Shown one piece after another: positions 8,092 to 17,640 of a DNA stretch of 64,000 bases; positions within the stretch are counted from its first letter, which is position 1; each line of letters starts with the position of its first letter. The stretch lies in the NCBI GenBank assembly GCA_963738615.1, contig CAVTXI010000019.1, positions 1,860,001-1,924,000 on the forward strand, written 5' to 3'. Both the position numbers and the translations under genes were made by a program. The DNA comes from CAVTWY01 sp963738615. GTDB taxonomy: Bacteria > Pseudomonadota > Gammaproteobacteria > Burkholderiales > Burkholderiaceae_C. A model generated the notes under the pieces. The model was not told the DNA's origin. It ran no database searches and was given only the letters and a program-made list of their open reading frames with translations.

Positions 8092-9003
8092 ATGACGAAT
8101 CTGCCATGGCTCGAAGCGCATGACCTGCCTGTGGCGGGTGGGCATGTCGTGCACGTCGAGGTTTTCGGTACGCCCAACGGCCGGCCGGCCGTGGTGCTGC
8201 ATGGTGGGCCGGGGTCGGGCCAGTCGCCGATGTTGCGCAACGGCTTCGACGCCCGCGATTGGCGCGTGGTGTGCATCGACCAGCGCGGCTGTGGTGCCAG
8301 CACGCCTCGCGGCAGCGTCGAGGCCAACGCGACCGACGACCTGATGGCCGACATCGAGCACGTGCGCATGCGGCTTGGCATCGCTGATTGGCTGGTCGTC
8401 GGCGGCTCGTGGGGCGCCAGCCTTGCGATCGCGTACGCGGCGGCGCATCCAGCCGCGGTGCAGGGGTTGCTGCTGCGGTCGACCTTCGGCGCGGCGCGCG
8501 ACGACGTGGCGGCGTTCTTCGAAGGCGGCCCCTTCACCGGCACGATCGACACGGTGCTGCTCGAACTGCGCTCGGCGATGCTCGGCGATGACCCGACGCG
8601 GCAACGCGAGACGTCCATCGCGTGGTGGCGATGGGAACGCCAGTGCCTCGGTTTCGAGGGCACAACCGATCCGCCCGCTGGCGACGCGTTCGCCCGCGGC
8701 GTCGATCGCTACCGTGTGCAGAGCCACTACCTGTTCCACGACTGTTGGCTCGCGAACCCCTCGCTCGATCAACGCTGTGCCTTACTGCCCATGCCCATGC
8801 CGGTGCTGATGCTGCATGGCGATGTCGACCGCGTGTGCCCGATCGGGCGTGCGCGCGCGTTGGCGGCGCGCATCCCGCACGCACGCTGGCGCGAAGTCGG
8901 CGGCGTCGGCCATGACCCCACCGCACCGGCGATGCAGGCCGCGATGCGCGAAGGGCTGGCGGCGTTCCTGCGCGACGGTCACTTCGACCGGGTTGCTTCA
9001 TGA
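8092..9003 (+). CDS. pip: proline iminopeptidase (alpha/beta hydrolase, S33)
   Basis: A cytosolic aminopeptidase that removes N-terminal proline from peptides. The 303-residue frame begins with MTNLPWLEAHDLPV. It carries the oxyanion HGGPGSG motif, the DQRGCGAS segment, the nucleophile elbow GGSWGASLA, and the late Asp (HGDVDRVCP) and His (GGVGHDP) of the triad. All are typical of prolyl aminopeptidases, although this copy has G-V-G-H where many have S-G-H. The stop overlaps the ATG of the sensor kinase gene downstream (8999-9003), suggesting one transcript. The upstream gap to pqqA (about 180 bp) must hold divergent promoters. Confidence 0.85.
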   Translation: MTNLPWLEAHDLPVAGGHVVHVEVFGTPNGRPAVVLHGGPGSGQSPMLRNGFDARDWRVVCIDQRGCGASTPRGSVEANATDDLMADIEHVRMRLGIADWLVVGGSWGASLAIAYAAAHPAAVQGLLLRSTFGAARDDVAAFFEGGPFTGTIDTVLLELRSAMLGDDPTRQRETSIAWWRWERQCLGFEGTTDPPAGDAFARGVDRYRVQSHYLFHDCWLANPSLDQRCALLPMPMPVLMLHGDVDRVCPIGRARALAARIPHARWREVGGVGHDPTAPAMQAAMREGLAAFLRDGHFDRVAS

Positions 9004-10457
9004 TGGGCTTTGCGATGGGCCTGCGCCTGAAGATCAACCTCGTCGTCGGCCTGCTGACGATGATCTTCATCGCCGTGGTGCTGACGCTGCACCTGCGCAA
9101 CCTGCGCGATTCGGTGCGAGAGGAGATCACGGCTGCCAACCTCGTGGCCACGCAGATGCTTCAGCGCACGGTGTGGATCTACACCACGCAGGGCACGACC
9201 GGCATGTTGGGATTTCTGCAAGGCGTGGGGCGCGTGCGTGCCAATGAGATCCGCATGGTCGATCTCGAAGGCAAGGAGTTGTACCGCTCGCCGCCGTCGA
9301 CCTACAAGGCCGGCCGCAACGCACCCGCGTGGTTTTCGTCGCTGGTGACACCGGACGTGAAGCCGCAGCTCATCTCGTTCCCCAGTGGCTACATCGAGAC
9401 CACGCCGAACGCGTCACGCGCCGTGCTCGACGCGTGGGACGACATGGCGCGCATGGCCGGTGCGTCGCTCGCATCGCTGGTGCTGGTGATGGCGCTGGTG
9501 ACGTGGCTGGTCGGGCGCGCGGTGAAGCCCTTCGGCCGCATCGTGCAGGCCATCGGTGACGTGCAGGCGGGCCGCTTCGACACCGCCTTGCCGCCGCTGC
9601 CGGGTCGCGAGGCGGGCACGATCGCCGCCGCCTTCAACCGCATGGTGACGCAGGTGCGCGACCACATCGAAACCGAAAAGCGCGCGGTGCGCGCCGAGTC
9701 GAAGCTGTCCGATGCACGCGACTTGACGCGCTGGCTCGACCAGCATCTCGAGGACGAGCGGCGCCTGATTGCGCGCGAGCTGCACGACGAGTTCGGCCAA
9801 TCGGTCACGGCGATGCGCAGCATGGCGCTGGCCATCGCCAGTCGCACACGTGCCACCGACGACGAGACGTCGCGTACCGCGACGCTGGTGGCTGACGAAG
9901 CTTCGCGCCTGTACGACGCGATGCACGGTGTGATCCCGCGGCTGGCGCCGCTGGTGCTCGACAGCTTCGGCCTGACCGAAGCGTTGGACGATCTGGCGCA
10001 GCGAACCCGTGCCACGCACGCGGGCGTGCAAGTGAATGTCGACACGAAGCTCGACGGCGCCACCATCGCACCCGACGCGGCGCTGGCGCTGTACCGCGGC
10101 GCGCAGGAGGGCCTGACGAACGCGCTGCGCCATGGGCAAGCATCGCGAGTCGACATCCGCCTGGGCGTGATCGACGACCAGTGGCAACTCGAGGTGCGCG
10201 ACGATGGTCGTGGCGTACCCGGTGGGGCCGCTGCAAGCGCGGGTCACTACGGCTTGCGCTGGTTGGCCGAACGCGCCGAGGCCCTGGGCGGCAGCGCGGT
10301 GCTGGGGCCGTCGGCGGCGCCCGGTCGCTCCGAAGCCGCTGACGAGCCCCCTCGGGGGGCAGCAAGCGCGAGCGAGCGTGGGGGCCGTGTTTTGGGCGCA
10401 TCGACGCCAGGCGCATGCCTCACACTGCGGCTGCCGCTGACCCAACCATCCTCATGA
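9000..10457 (+). CDS. NarX-type sensor histidine kinase
   Basis: A membrane sensor with TM segments at about residues 12-32 and 150-172 bounding a periplasmic domain. A HAMP domain (VGRAVKPFGRIVQAIGD) follows, then a HisKA_3 dimerisation domain with the phospho-accepting His in IARELHDEFGQSVTAM, and an HATPase domain (NALRHGQASRV, RDDGRGVPGG). Between the G-rich nucleotide lid and the last strand lies about 40 residues of Ser/Ala/Pro-rich sequence encoded by a palindromic repeat insertion. The kinase still ends with the expected ACLTLRLPL strand, so the insertion is in frame. It overlaps the response regulator by 4 bp. The signal is unknown. Confidence 0.87.
   Translation: MMGFAMGLRLKINLVVGLLTMIFIAVVLTLHLRNLRDSVREEITAANLVATQMLQRTVWIYTTQGTTGMLGFLQGVGRVRANEIRMVDLEGKELYRSPPSTYKAGRNAPAWFSSLVTPDVKPQLISFPSGYIETTPNASRAVLDAWDDMARMAGASLASLVLVMALVTWLVGRAVKPFGRIVQAIGDVQAGRFDTALPPLPGREAGTIAAAFNRMVTQVRDHIETEKRAVRAESKLSDARDLTRWLDQHLEDERRLIARELHDEFGQSVTAMRSMALAIASRTRATDDETSRTATLVADEASRLYDAMHGVIPRLAPLVLDSFGLTEALDDLAQRTRATHAGVQVNVDTKLDGATIAPDAALALYRGAQEGLTNALRHGQASRVDIRLGVIDDQWQLEVRDDGRGVPGGAAASAGHYGLRWLAERAEALGGSAVLGPSAAPGRSEAADEPPRGAASASERGGRVLGASTPGACLTLRLPLTQPSS
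10346..10386 (+). repeat. palindromic GC-rich repeat inserted within kinase gene
   Basis: CCCCCTCGGGGGG is followed by GCAGCAAGCGCGAGCGAGCG and a TGGGGGCC end. This resembles the short intergenic palindromic repeats I recall from Comamonadaceae and related genomes. It lies inside the ATPase domain of the kinase and is translated in frame. I saw no second copy in the window. Confidence 0.55.
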
Positions 10458-11083
10458 CCACCGTGATGCTTGTCGATGACCATGCGCTGGTGCGCATGGG
10501 CTTTCGCATGCTGCTGGGGCAATCGGGCATCGAGGTCGTGGCCGAGTGCGACACCGGCGAGCAGGCCTGCACCGACTATCCGCGCGTGCAGCCCGACGTG
10601 GTGGTGATGGACCTGTCGATGCCCGGCATGGGTGGCCTCGAGGCACTGCGGCGGCTGATCGCGCGCGACGACAAGGCCCGGGTGCTGGTGCTGTCGGCGC
10701 ACGAAGACACCGCGCACCCGCAACGCGCGATGCGCGCGGGCGCTTTGGGGTACCTGGGCAAACGCAGCGCGCCCGACGCGTTGATTCAGGCCGTGACGAC
10801 CGTCGCACGCGGTGAGGCTTATGTCGACGCCCAAACCGCGCGCTTGCTCGCGATGGCGCAGGTGAAGGGCAGCGTCAGCCCGGCTGACTCATTGAGCGAA
10901 CGCGAGTTCGAGGTCTTCATCCAACTCGCGAAGGGCCGCACGGTCGCGCAAATCGCCGACGGCCTGAAGCTGTCGCAAAGCACGGTGGGCACGCACCTGT
11001 ACCACGTGAAGCAGAAGCTGGCAGCAAGCAACCAGAGCGAGCTGACGCTGGTCGCCTTGCAGTGGGGGTTGATCCAGCTTTGA
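10454..11083 (+). CDS. LuxR-family (NarL type) response regulator
   Basis: A 209-residue regulator: a receiver domain with acidic pocket (VDDH) and phospho-Asp in VVMDLSMPGMGG, then a LuxR HTH (LSEREFEVFIQLAKG, IADGLKLSQSTVGTHL). Its ATG overlaps the kinase stop (ATGA), so it is the cognate partner. The upstream start at 10415 is rejected because it lies inside the kinase coding end and adds no conserved residues. The neighbouring pqq operon is not obviously a target; target genes are unknown. Confidence 0.9.
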   Translation: MTTVMLVDDHALVRMGFRMLLGQSGIEVVAECDTGEQACTDYPRVQPDVVVMDLSMPGMGGLEALRRLIARDDKARVLVLSAHEDTAHPQRAMRAGALGYLGKRSAPDALIQAVTTVARGEAYVDAQTARLLAMAQVKGSVSPADSLSEREFEVFIQLAKGRTVAQIADGLKLSQSTVGTHLYHVKQKLAASNQSELTLVALQWGLIQL

Positions 11084-11109
11084 CTCGGGTTGATCCAGGT
11101 GGGCGGGCG

Positions 11110-13242
11110 TCAGTTTGCGCAGGCGATCGGGAACCCTGCCAGCGCAGAACGCGGGCAGCGGTTGCCTCCACCGTCGATGAGCAGCGTGGGCGTGAACGAA
11201 CCGCCACCGAACTCCATCGGCTTGGCAGCCCGGTCGAAGTCGTTGCCGGTGAAGCGCACGTTGCCGAGATCGAAGCCGCCGGGGCCGGGCTCGGGCTCGG
11301 TCTCGGGCGGCGTGGCCCCTGCATAGTCCATCTGTTGCGTGATCTTCAGAACCACGACCGCCTCCAGCGCGGTGGCGTTGAAGGGGAGCGTTGCGCGGCT
11401 GAGCGTGTTGCGCTCGATGTCGATGTTTTGAAAGACGACCTTGCTTTCGCCTGCGCGCAGACCGCCCTTGCGCTCGAACTGGAACGCAAGCGGTGAAAGG
11501 TCGATGGTGTTGCCGACGAAGCGGCTCGAAGACATGCTCAACCAGGAGCTGCCGATGAAGCCGCACTGGCCCGCATTGACGATCCGGTTGTTGCGCGCCG
11601 TCAGCCCGCTGATGGTGCCCGCGAACTCGAATCCGCACGTGAAGATGTCCTGCATCGCGTTACCTTCGAGCACGACGTCGCTCTCGTCCTGGATGTCGAT
11701 ACCGCTGTGCGCGCCGTTTTGCGTCGTCGCCGTCGAGCTGCTGCGGTCGCTGTTCCAGCGGCCATCGAGCACATTGGAGATCACCCGCGTGCCGGTGCCG
11801 AACGCGGACGAGATGACCGCCGCGAGGGCGGACGATGACCCCGCTTTCGCCGTGATGACGTTGTTCGACACCGCCACACTGGTGCCGTTGGTCTGTTTGA
11901 AGTAGCCCTCATCGACCTTGTTGTTGTCGAAGGTCAGCAGCGTCGCGCGGCTGGCTTCGATGGCCGTCAGGTCGCCGACCGCTGCGAACGTGTTGTTGTG
12001 CACGCTGACGTTGACGACGCGATCGAACAGCATGCGGGTGGTTTGAATCGTGCATCGCTTGATCGACACGTTCTGCACCTGTCCCCCCAGGGTGATCGCC
12101 GACGAATTGGTCCCGGTCGCGCCAAGCGAGCGGCCTTCGCAGTCGAGCAGCACGTTGCTCGCGTTGATCGTGATGCAGCTCGCGCCCGCGACCGTGATCG
12201 TCGGAATGTTGGCGGACAGCCGGTACGCCCCTGGCGCGTTGAGCGTGATGCAGCTCGAGACGTCCTGCACCGTGCCCGGCGGCGGCGTGACTGTCAGCAC
12301 ACCCGCCTGGCTGGTGGTCTCGCCGCCCCCGTTCTTCACCACCACCGTGTAGCGCGCGCCGTCGTCACCGTAGTTCACGCTGGGCAGCGACAGGGTGGTG
12401 CCAATCTGGTTACCCTGTGCAACGCCGTTGCGGTACCACTGGTAGGTGAGCTCTGCGGTGCCCGAGGCTTGCGCCGTGAAGACCGCACCGGTTTGGAACT
12501 GCGACGACACATTCGTTGGCTGCGTGGTGATCGATGGCGGACGCGGGGTCACGGTCAAGCGCGCGTCGCGGCTGGTGGCCGAACCACCGGCGGCGGTCAC
12601 GACGACGCTGTAGACCGCGTTGGTGTCGCTCATCGTGTTGGCGGGTGTGGTGTAGCTGTCCGCGTTGGCGCCTGCAATGGGGCTGCCGTTGCGCCGCCAC
12701 TGGTAGGTGATCGGCGGCGTGCCGGTGCCGGCGGTGACGTTGAACGTGGCCGTCGCGCCGTCAAGGACCGAGGTGTCCGTCGGCTGCGCGGTGATGCCCG
12801 CTGGAGCCGAGACAACGGTCAAGGTGGCCGGGTTGCTGGTGACCGTTCCAGAGGCGTTGGTGATGATGACGGTGTAGACCGCGCCGCTGTCAGCCAGCGC
12901 CTGCGCGGGGGTGGTGTAAGTTGCCAGCGTGGCGCCGATGGCGATGTTGTTGCCGTTGCGCTGCCATTGATACGACAGATTCCCGCCGGTGGCGGTGACG
13001 CTGAAGCTGGCCGTGGCACCGTCGTTGGCCGTGACCGAAGCCGGCTGGAGCGTGATGGCGGGTGCCACGCCAGGGTCGGGGCCCAGGTCGCCGCCGCTGC
13101 CGCACGCAGCCAGTCCCAGGGTCAGTAGAGCCGAGAAGAAAACCGGGAAGGCCGAGAAGACCGCCGCTGCCGACCGACGCCAAGACTGTCGCGATACAAG
13201 GCTCATGACGAAGCTCATGACGAAGGTGATGCGCAAGCTCAT
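11110..13242 (-). CDS. lipoprotein with three Ig-like domains and a beta-helix
   Basis: A secreted or surface protein of about 710 residues. A lipobox (LGLAACGSG) follows a hydrophobic stretch. Then come three Ig-like repeats of about 90 residues, each with the pattern ITxQPxxxSV, YQWxRNG and YTVxVxNxxG. The second half is a right-handed parallel beta-helix, recognisable from repeated N-rich turns such as VSVHNNTF and FVGNTIDLS, as in NosD-type or pectate-lyase-like proteins. No catalytic motif of a known carbohydrase is seen, so it may be a binding or adhesive protein. Start is uncertain: ATGs at 13242, 13218 and 13206 lie within a repetitive ATGAGCTTCGTC region. It converges with the response regulator gene. 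Confidence 0.72.
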   Translation of the reverse strand: MSLRITFVMSFVMSLVSRQSWRRSAAAVFSAFPVFFSALLTLGLAACGSGGDLGPDPGVAPAITLQPASVTANDGATASFSVTATGGNLSYQWQRNGNNIAIGATLATYTTPAQALADSGAVYTVIITNASGTVTSNPATLTVVSAPAGITAQPTDTSVLDGATATFNVTAGTGTPPITYQWRRNGSPIAGANADSYTTPANTMSDTNAVYSVVVTAAGGSATSRDARLTVTPRPPSITTQPTNVSSQFQTGAVFTAQASGTAELTYQWYRNGVAQGNQIGTTLSLPSVNYGDDGARYTVVVKNGGGETTSQAGVLTVTPPPGTVQDVSSCITLNAPGAYRLSANIPTITVAGASCITINASNVLLDCEGRSLGATGTNSSAITLGGQVQNVSIKRCTIQTTRMLFDRVVNVSVHNNTFAAVGDLTAIEASRATLLTFDNNKVDEGYFKQTNGTSVAVSNNVITAKAGSSSALAAVISSAFGTGTRVISNVLDGRWNSDRSSSTATTQNGAHSGIDIQDESDVVLEGNAMQDIFTCGFEFAGTISGLTARNNRIVNAGQCGFIGSSWLSMSSSRFVGNTIDLSPLAFQFERKGGLRAGESKVVFQNIDIERNTLSRATLPFNATALEAVVVLKITQQMDYAGATPPETEPEPGPGGFDLGNVRFTGNDFDRAAKPMEFGGGSFTPTLLIDGGGNRCPRSALAGFPIACAN

Positions 13243-13436
13243 GCCCAAATCCAATCGCTGTTCCGGAAAGACCAAAAACGCTAACACAGCGATCACGGCT
13301 GACACCCCGGTGTGTCTCGCGCCAGCCTCAGATCGTGCTCGCTTCAACGTCTCGCGGCGTCGCCCGGGCCGCGGATGTGTCCGACGTGGCGCGGTGGTAG
13401 GGTGTTGTTTTGATCGACGCATCTGGACCCGCTGCC

Positions 13437-14225
13437 ATGCCCAGCCCATCCGCCAAGGCCCGCATCCGTCGCGCGTGGCCCAAGGTCACGCGCTTTCGTA
13501 CCGAGGAATGGGACGCGCGGGTGAAGCTGGCGGCGGCCTACCGCATCGTCGACCACCTGGGCTGGGGCGAGCTGATCTACAACCACATTTCGCTGCGCGT
13601 GCCCGGCGAAGACGGCCACTTCCTGATCAACCCCTTCGGCCTGCACTACAGCGAGGTGCGGGCGTCGAACCTGGTGAAGGTCGATGCGCAGGGCAATGTT
13701 GTTGGCGACAGCGAATGGGGCATCAACCCCGCTGCCTTCGCCTTCCACGGCGCCATTCACGCCTACCGCCGCCAAGCGCATTGCGTGATCCACGTGCACA
13801 CCACGCCGACCATGGCCGTGTGCTGCCTCGAGGGCGGGCTTTCGTTCACCAACTTCTACGCCGCGCAGTTGTGGGACAAGGTGGCTTATCACGACTTCGA
13901 AGGCATCACGGTGCATCGCGACGAGGGCGCGCGCATCCTGGCCAACGCCGGTGACAAGCCCGTGCTGCTGCTGCGCAACCACGGGCCGGTGTGCATCGGC
14001 CACACGATCGCGCAGGCGTTCAGCCTGATGTGGCTGCTGCAGCGCGCGTGCGAGGTGCAACTGGCGTCGCAGTCGATGGGCGCCTTGCGCGCGATCCCCG
14101 TGCCGGTGATGGAAGGCTGCGTGCGCGACTCGCTGAACTTCAAGCCCGACACCGGTGCCGGCGAAGACGCCTTCGCCGCGCTTCAACGCATCATCGACGC
14201 GAAGGATCCGAGTTATCGCGGTTGA
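13437..14225 (+). CDS. class II aldolase/adducin family protein
   Basis: About 262 residues. Hallmarks of the family are present: LGWGELIYNHISLRVPG near the N-terminus and the metal-binding HVHTTPTMAV segment with NHGPVCIGHT further on. The zinc-binding pattern (HxH plus a late His) is complete, so it is a probable active lyase or epimerase on a phosphorylated or acid sugar. The substrate cannot be deduced. A TTG at 13410 would extend it by nine residues. Its 3' end overlaps the convergent amidohydrolase gene by 35 bp. It is not adjacent to the acid-sugar locus at 34-41 kb, so a shared pathway is only a possibility. Confidence 0.85.
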   Translation: MPSPSAKARIRRAWPKVTRFRTEEWDARVKLAAAYRIVDHLGWGELIYNHISLRVPGEDGHFLINPFGLHYSEVRASNLVKVDAQGNVVGDSEWGINPAAFAFHGAIHAYRRQAHCVIHVHTTPTMAVCCLEGGLSFTNFYAAQLWDKVAYHDFEGITVHRDEGARILANAGDKPVLLLRNHGPVCIGHTIAQAFSLMWLLQRACEVQLASQSMGALRAIPVPVMEGCVRDSLNFKPDTGAGEDAFAALQRIIDAKDPSYRG

Positions 14226-15162
14226 GCTTCGCGGGCGGCTGAACGTTCGCTGGCACGTTCAGTCCGAAGAGCGCTGCGCCGTTGTCCCACGCGATGCGCC
14301 GCGCCACGTCCGGCGGCAGGTCACCCAGCCAGCGGCGAGCCTGCGACATCAGAGCTTCGTAGTCATCCCAGCGGGCGTTGATCCAGGTGTCGGACCCGAT
14401 CAGGAAGCGCGTTGGGTGCTCGGTGAAGAGCGCCTTCCAGGCCGGTGACAGCCGATCGCCTTCGGTCAGTCCGGGCCGGTACGACAACTCGCCCATCAGG
14501 CCCGCGTGGCTCGACAGCATCTGCCGCACGCGCGCCACCGGCACGCCGCCGATGCCGGTGTGGGCCCAGATCACCGTTGCGCCGCTGGCGTGCGCCAACA
14601 GCTTGTCGATGGCAACGTCATCGCAATGCGCCAGCACCACGAGCTTGCGTTGCTGCGCCAGCCGCATCAGGCGCGCGGCCACGGGGCCGTCGGCGTTGGC
14701 GCTGTCGTAAAGGTGGAACTCGCCAATGCCACGGTACGGGCCGGCGGCAGTGCCTTTGTCGAGCTCGTCGTTGACCATCGCTTCGACGCCGGTGTCGGCG
14801 AACCATCGCTGATAGTCGGCCCGGTCGCGATACACGCGCACGAAGGGCACCACCGTCACGCCCGCGAGCCGCGCCTCGTCGCGCGCCGCCGCCAGCGTTC
14901 GTGTGCCGGCGTTGGGCCGGCTGTTGGCAACGATGGCGCGCACGCCCGCACGCTGCATGCGCGCCAGCACGTCGGCGACGGGGTAGCGCTCGGTGGCTTC
15001 GTCGTTGTAGTGAAGGTGCGCGTCGAAGATTGGCCCGCGGTAGGGCGTCTGGGCCAACGCGGCCGGCACGAACGACCATGCGGCTGGCAGCGCGGCCATG
15101 CGCAGCAGCGCACCGAGTGCCGTTCGGCGCGTGGGCAACGTGATCGTCTTCATGACGATCAT
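14191..15162 (-). CDS. secreted amidohydrolase-family TIM-barrel protein
   Basis: A 323-residue protein with a Tat-like leader (TRRTALGALLRMAALPAAW) ending near AALAQ. The mature part begins with the HxH metal motif (FDAHLHYND). It carries metal-ligand-like segments AHCDDVAID and WAHTGIG, and GSDTWIN near the end, as in Amidohydrolase_2 proteins. It is probably a periplasmic metal-dependent hydrolase or decarboxylase-like protein. The 3' end overlaps the class II aldolase gene on the other strand. Two ATGs nine bases apart (15162, 15153) are both possible starts. Confidence 0.75.
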   Translation of the reverse strand: MIVMKTITLPTRRTALGALLRMAALPAAWSFVPAALAQTPYRGPIFDAHLHYNDEATERYPVADVLARMQRAGVRAIVANSRPNAGTRTLAAARDEARLAGVTVVPFVRVYRDRADYQRWFADTGVEAMVNDELDKGTAAGPYRGIGEFHLYDSANADGPVAARLMRLAQQRKLVVLAHCDDVAIDKLLAHASGATVIWAHTGIGGVPVARVRQMLSSHAGLMGELSYRPGLTEGDRLSPAWKALFTEHPTRFLIGSDTWINARWDDYEALMSQARRWLGDLPPDVARRIAWDNGAALFGLNVPANVQPPAKLNRDNSDPSRR

Positions 15163-15185
15163 TGTCGATCTCTGCCTGCTTTCGA

Positions 15186-17255
15186 TCAGACCATCGACGG
15201 TTGCGCGTCGAGCGAGCGGCGAAGCTCGTCGGTCGTCTCGACGTGTTGAACCCGCACGTCGAACGCAGGCTGGGTGTCGTGCTCGAAGGCCTGCGTGGGA
15301 ACGTCGTGGCGCACCAGCTTTCCACCACCGGCCTGTTTGCCTTCATACATCGCGAGGTCGGCGCAGCGCATCAGATGGGCACCGGTTTCGCCGTGCTCGG
15401 GGGCCACCGCGTAGCCGATGCACGCGCCCACACGGCAAGGGATGCCACCCGCGTCGAAGGGCTCGCGGAAGGCAGACATCAGCTTGTGGCCCAGCGCGTG
15501 CGCATCGGCGTTGCCTTGCAGCTGGGGCGCGACGACCACGAACTCGTCGCCTCCAAGTCGGGCCACGATGTCGTCGGACCGGGTCATCGACGCCACACGC
15601 CTCGCCACCTGCTCCAGCAGCGCGTCACCGGTCTCGTGACCGTGTTCGTCGTTGACCGGCTTGAAGCTGTCGAGGTCGAGCAGGTACACGGCCAGCAGAT
15701 TCGAGCCGTCATTCGCGCGTCGGTCCAGCGCCTGCTGGAGCGCGGCCGACAAGCCGCGCCGATTCAGCAGGCCGGTGAGGACGTCGGTGCGTGCCAGGTG
15801 TTCGAACTGTTGAAGCTCGGCCACCGCCGTCTTTGCCGAGCGTTGCAGGCTGCGCGCGCGCAACGCCAACACGTGCGTCCAGGCCGCCATCTCGAGGAAG
15901 TTTGCGATCTGGAAAGCATTCAGCGTCAATGTGTTGGCCGCGATCCAACCTTGGAGAACACTTGCCATCGACACCGTGCCAATCAGGTAGCACGTGCAAC
16001 CGGCCAGCAGTGACGACGCACCCACAGCGCCGCGACGCTGGGCGCGCCAAGCCGCCGGCAGCCCTACGGCCACGACCAGCGGGCCGACGACGCTGGCCAA
16101 CTGCTGCAGGTCCTCGTAGGCGACGGACGCGAAGGGTGCGGTAGCCAGGCCCGCCATCGCGACGATCGAAAGAGCCCGCAACATGCCGTCGACGATCGGG
16201 AGGGTCTTCTTCGTCACCAGGGCGTGCCGCATGAACGACGCCGCGCCCGCCGCCATCAGCAGCGCGAAGGCGGCGCCGAGCTTGCCCACGAGCCCGTCGG
16301 ACTGCTGGTCCCACAGGTACTGTTGGCCCAGGCCGGCGTAGAAAACGAAGAAACCGACACTGCCGGCCAGAAGCGCCGCATAGGACCAGAACACGCGGCC
16401 GCGTGACGACACGGCTTGTGCGAGGCAGTACGCCAACATCGCGAGCGACAGGCCAAGGTAGATGCCGTGAAGGATCTGCGCGCGGCTTTCCGAACGCAGC
16501 AGCGTGGCGGGCTTTTCGAAGCTGAGCGGCACGATGTAGGAGGTTCGCGTCGACACCCGCACCAGGACGTCCACGCGCGTTCCTGCGCGCAGCTGCAGTG
16601 GCGCGGCATGCGCGCGCGTTGGCAGCGGCCGCTCGGCGAATGAGTGGAACGACCCGAGGCGGTGGTGCGCGATGCGGCGCCCGTCTTCGTAGACGTAGAT
16701 GCGCGCGTCGTTGAGCGGCGCGTGATGCAGAACCAGCAGCCACTCGCCGTCGCTGTCGGCGTCGACCTCGACAGCCGCATGCAGCCAGACGGGGTGGCCG
16801 ATACGGCCAAGGTTGTTCGTGGGCGTTTCGGGTGGGGTGAAGCGGTTCAGCTCCTCGAGCAGCTGGTCGGGGTTGCGGACGTGATCGTCCGATGCCCACA
16901 CGCGGATCTGGGGCCACAGCGCCATCGGCGCGGCCTGGTCGGCCAGCGTTGCCAGAGCCCGCGACGCCTGCGCCGCTGGTGCGGGCGCGGCCGGCGCAGG
17001 TGCCGGCATGGCCGGCGCAGGTTGTGTCGACGAGCGCCCGGTCGAGCCGGGGTTCTCATCGGCTTCGGCTGCGACCGTGCTGTCTTCGACGGCTGCGGGC
17101 GACGGTTCGTCGCCAGCGCGGTCGAGCGGGCCGGCGTGGGCAGCGCACAGCAGGCCCGACAACCAGAGCACGCCGACGGCCAGCACGAGGCGGATGGTCG
17201 CCTGAAGTGTGGAAGTCGGATGAAGGAGAGGCTCTGGGCCTTGCGAAGCAGCCAT
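15186..17255 (-). CDS. membrane diguanylate cyclase (7TMR-DISM, GGDEF)
   Basis: Synthesises cyclic di-GMP from two GTP. After a signal peptide (about residues 20-40) and a low-complexity Pro/Ala linker comes a periplasmic 7TMR-DISMED2-like domain (about 110-260) containing YVYEDGRRIAHH. Seven membrane segments follow (about 270-470). The cytoplasmic GGDEF domain has RLGGDEFVVV (active GGDEF), the DVLTGLLNRRGL entry motif and the YxxxDxAMYEGK end. No EAL domain is present and no RxxD inhibitory site was noticed. The start at 17255 is chosen over 17312 because it begins just before the signal peptide. Confidence 0.9.
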   Translation of the reverse strand: MAASQGPEPLLHPTSTLQATIRLVLAVGVLWLSGLLCAAHAGPLDRAGDEPSPAAVEDSTVAAEADENPGSTGRSSTQPAPAMPAPAPAAPAPAAQASRALATLADQAAPMALWPQIRVWASDDHVRNPDQLLEELNRFTPPETPTNNLGRIGHPVWLHAAVEVDADSDGEWLLVLHHAPLNDARIYVYEDGRRIAHHRLGSFHSFAERPLPTRAHAAPLQLRAGTRVDVLVRVSTRTSYIVPLSFEKPATLLRSESRAQILHGIYLGLSLAMLAYCLAQAVSSRGRVFWSYAALLAGSVGFFVFYAGLGQQYLWDQQSDGLVGKLGAAFALLMAAGAASFMRHALVTKKTLPIVDGMLRALSIVAMAGLATAPFASVAYEDLQQLASVVGPLVVAVGLPAAWRAQRRGAVGASSLLAGCTCYLIGTVSMASVLQGWIAANTLTLNAFQIANFLEMAAWTHVLALRARSLQRSAKTAVAELQQFEHLARTDVLTGLLNRRGLSAALQQALDRRANDGSNLLAVYLLDLDSFKPVNDEHGHETGDALLEQVARRVASMTRSDDIVARLGGDEFVVVAPQLQGNADAHALGHKLMSAFREPFDAGGIPCRVGACIGYAVAPEHGETGAHLMRCADLAMYEGKQAGGGKLVRHDVPTQAFEHDTQPAFDVRVQHVETTDELRRSLDAQPSMV

Positions 17256-17426
17256 GTCCTGGTCGGTGCGGCGCAGGCAGGATAGGTGGCCCGGTGCGCC
17301 GACCTGCGGCAATACCGCACGGGGCGCGTTGCGCGCGTTGCCGTGTGTGACGCAGTGCCGCTCGGGCGTGGCGCCGCGGTCGATTCATAATCCGCGCCTT
17401 TGCCGACGCCGGATCCCGACCACATC

Positions 17427-17588
17427 ATGTCCAAGAAGATCTTCACCGAAGCCGACCGCAAGGCCACCCCGCCACTGCCGGGCGCGACCGCCGCCCGCCA
17501 GGGGATCGGGCAACGCGTCAGCCGCGCGCGCGGCTCGCACACGAACAGCAAGAAGAACCCGGGCAAGCGCGCTCACCAAGGCCGCTGA
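17427..17588 (+). CDS. small basic hypothetical protein
   Basis: A 53-residue frame, MSKKIFTEADRKATPPLPG onward, rich in Arg/Lys and ending KNPGKRAHQGR. There is no signal peptide or membrane segment. It lies alone between divergent and convergent genes, with a GGATC stretch upstream as a weak ribosome site. The codon composition and the length suggest a real gene, but I recognise no family. Confidence 0.5.
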   Translation: MSKKIFTEADRKATPPLPGATAARQGIGQRVSRARGSHTNSKKNPGKRAHQGR

Positions 17589-17640
17589 CTCACGACCCTC
17601 TGGGACCCGTCAGTCCAACCGCAGCGGGCTGGGCTTCAGG

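Noticed and set aside
9414..10445. Long minus-strand frame opposite the sensor kinase
   Set aside because: No motif, and it lies entirely inside a well-supported kinase gene.
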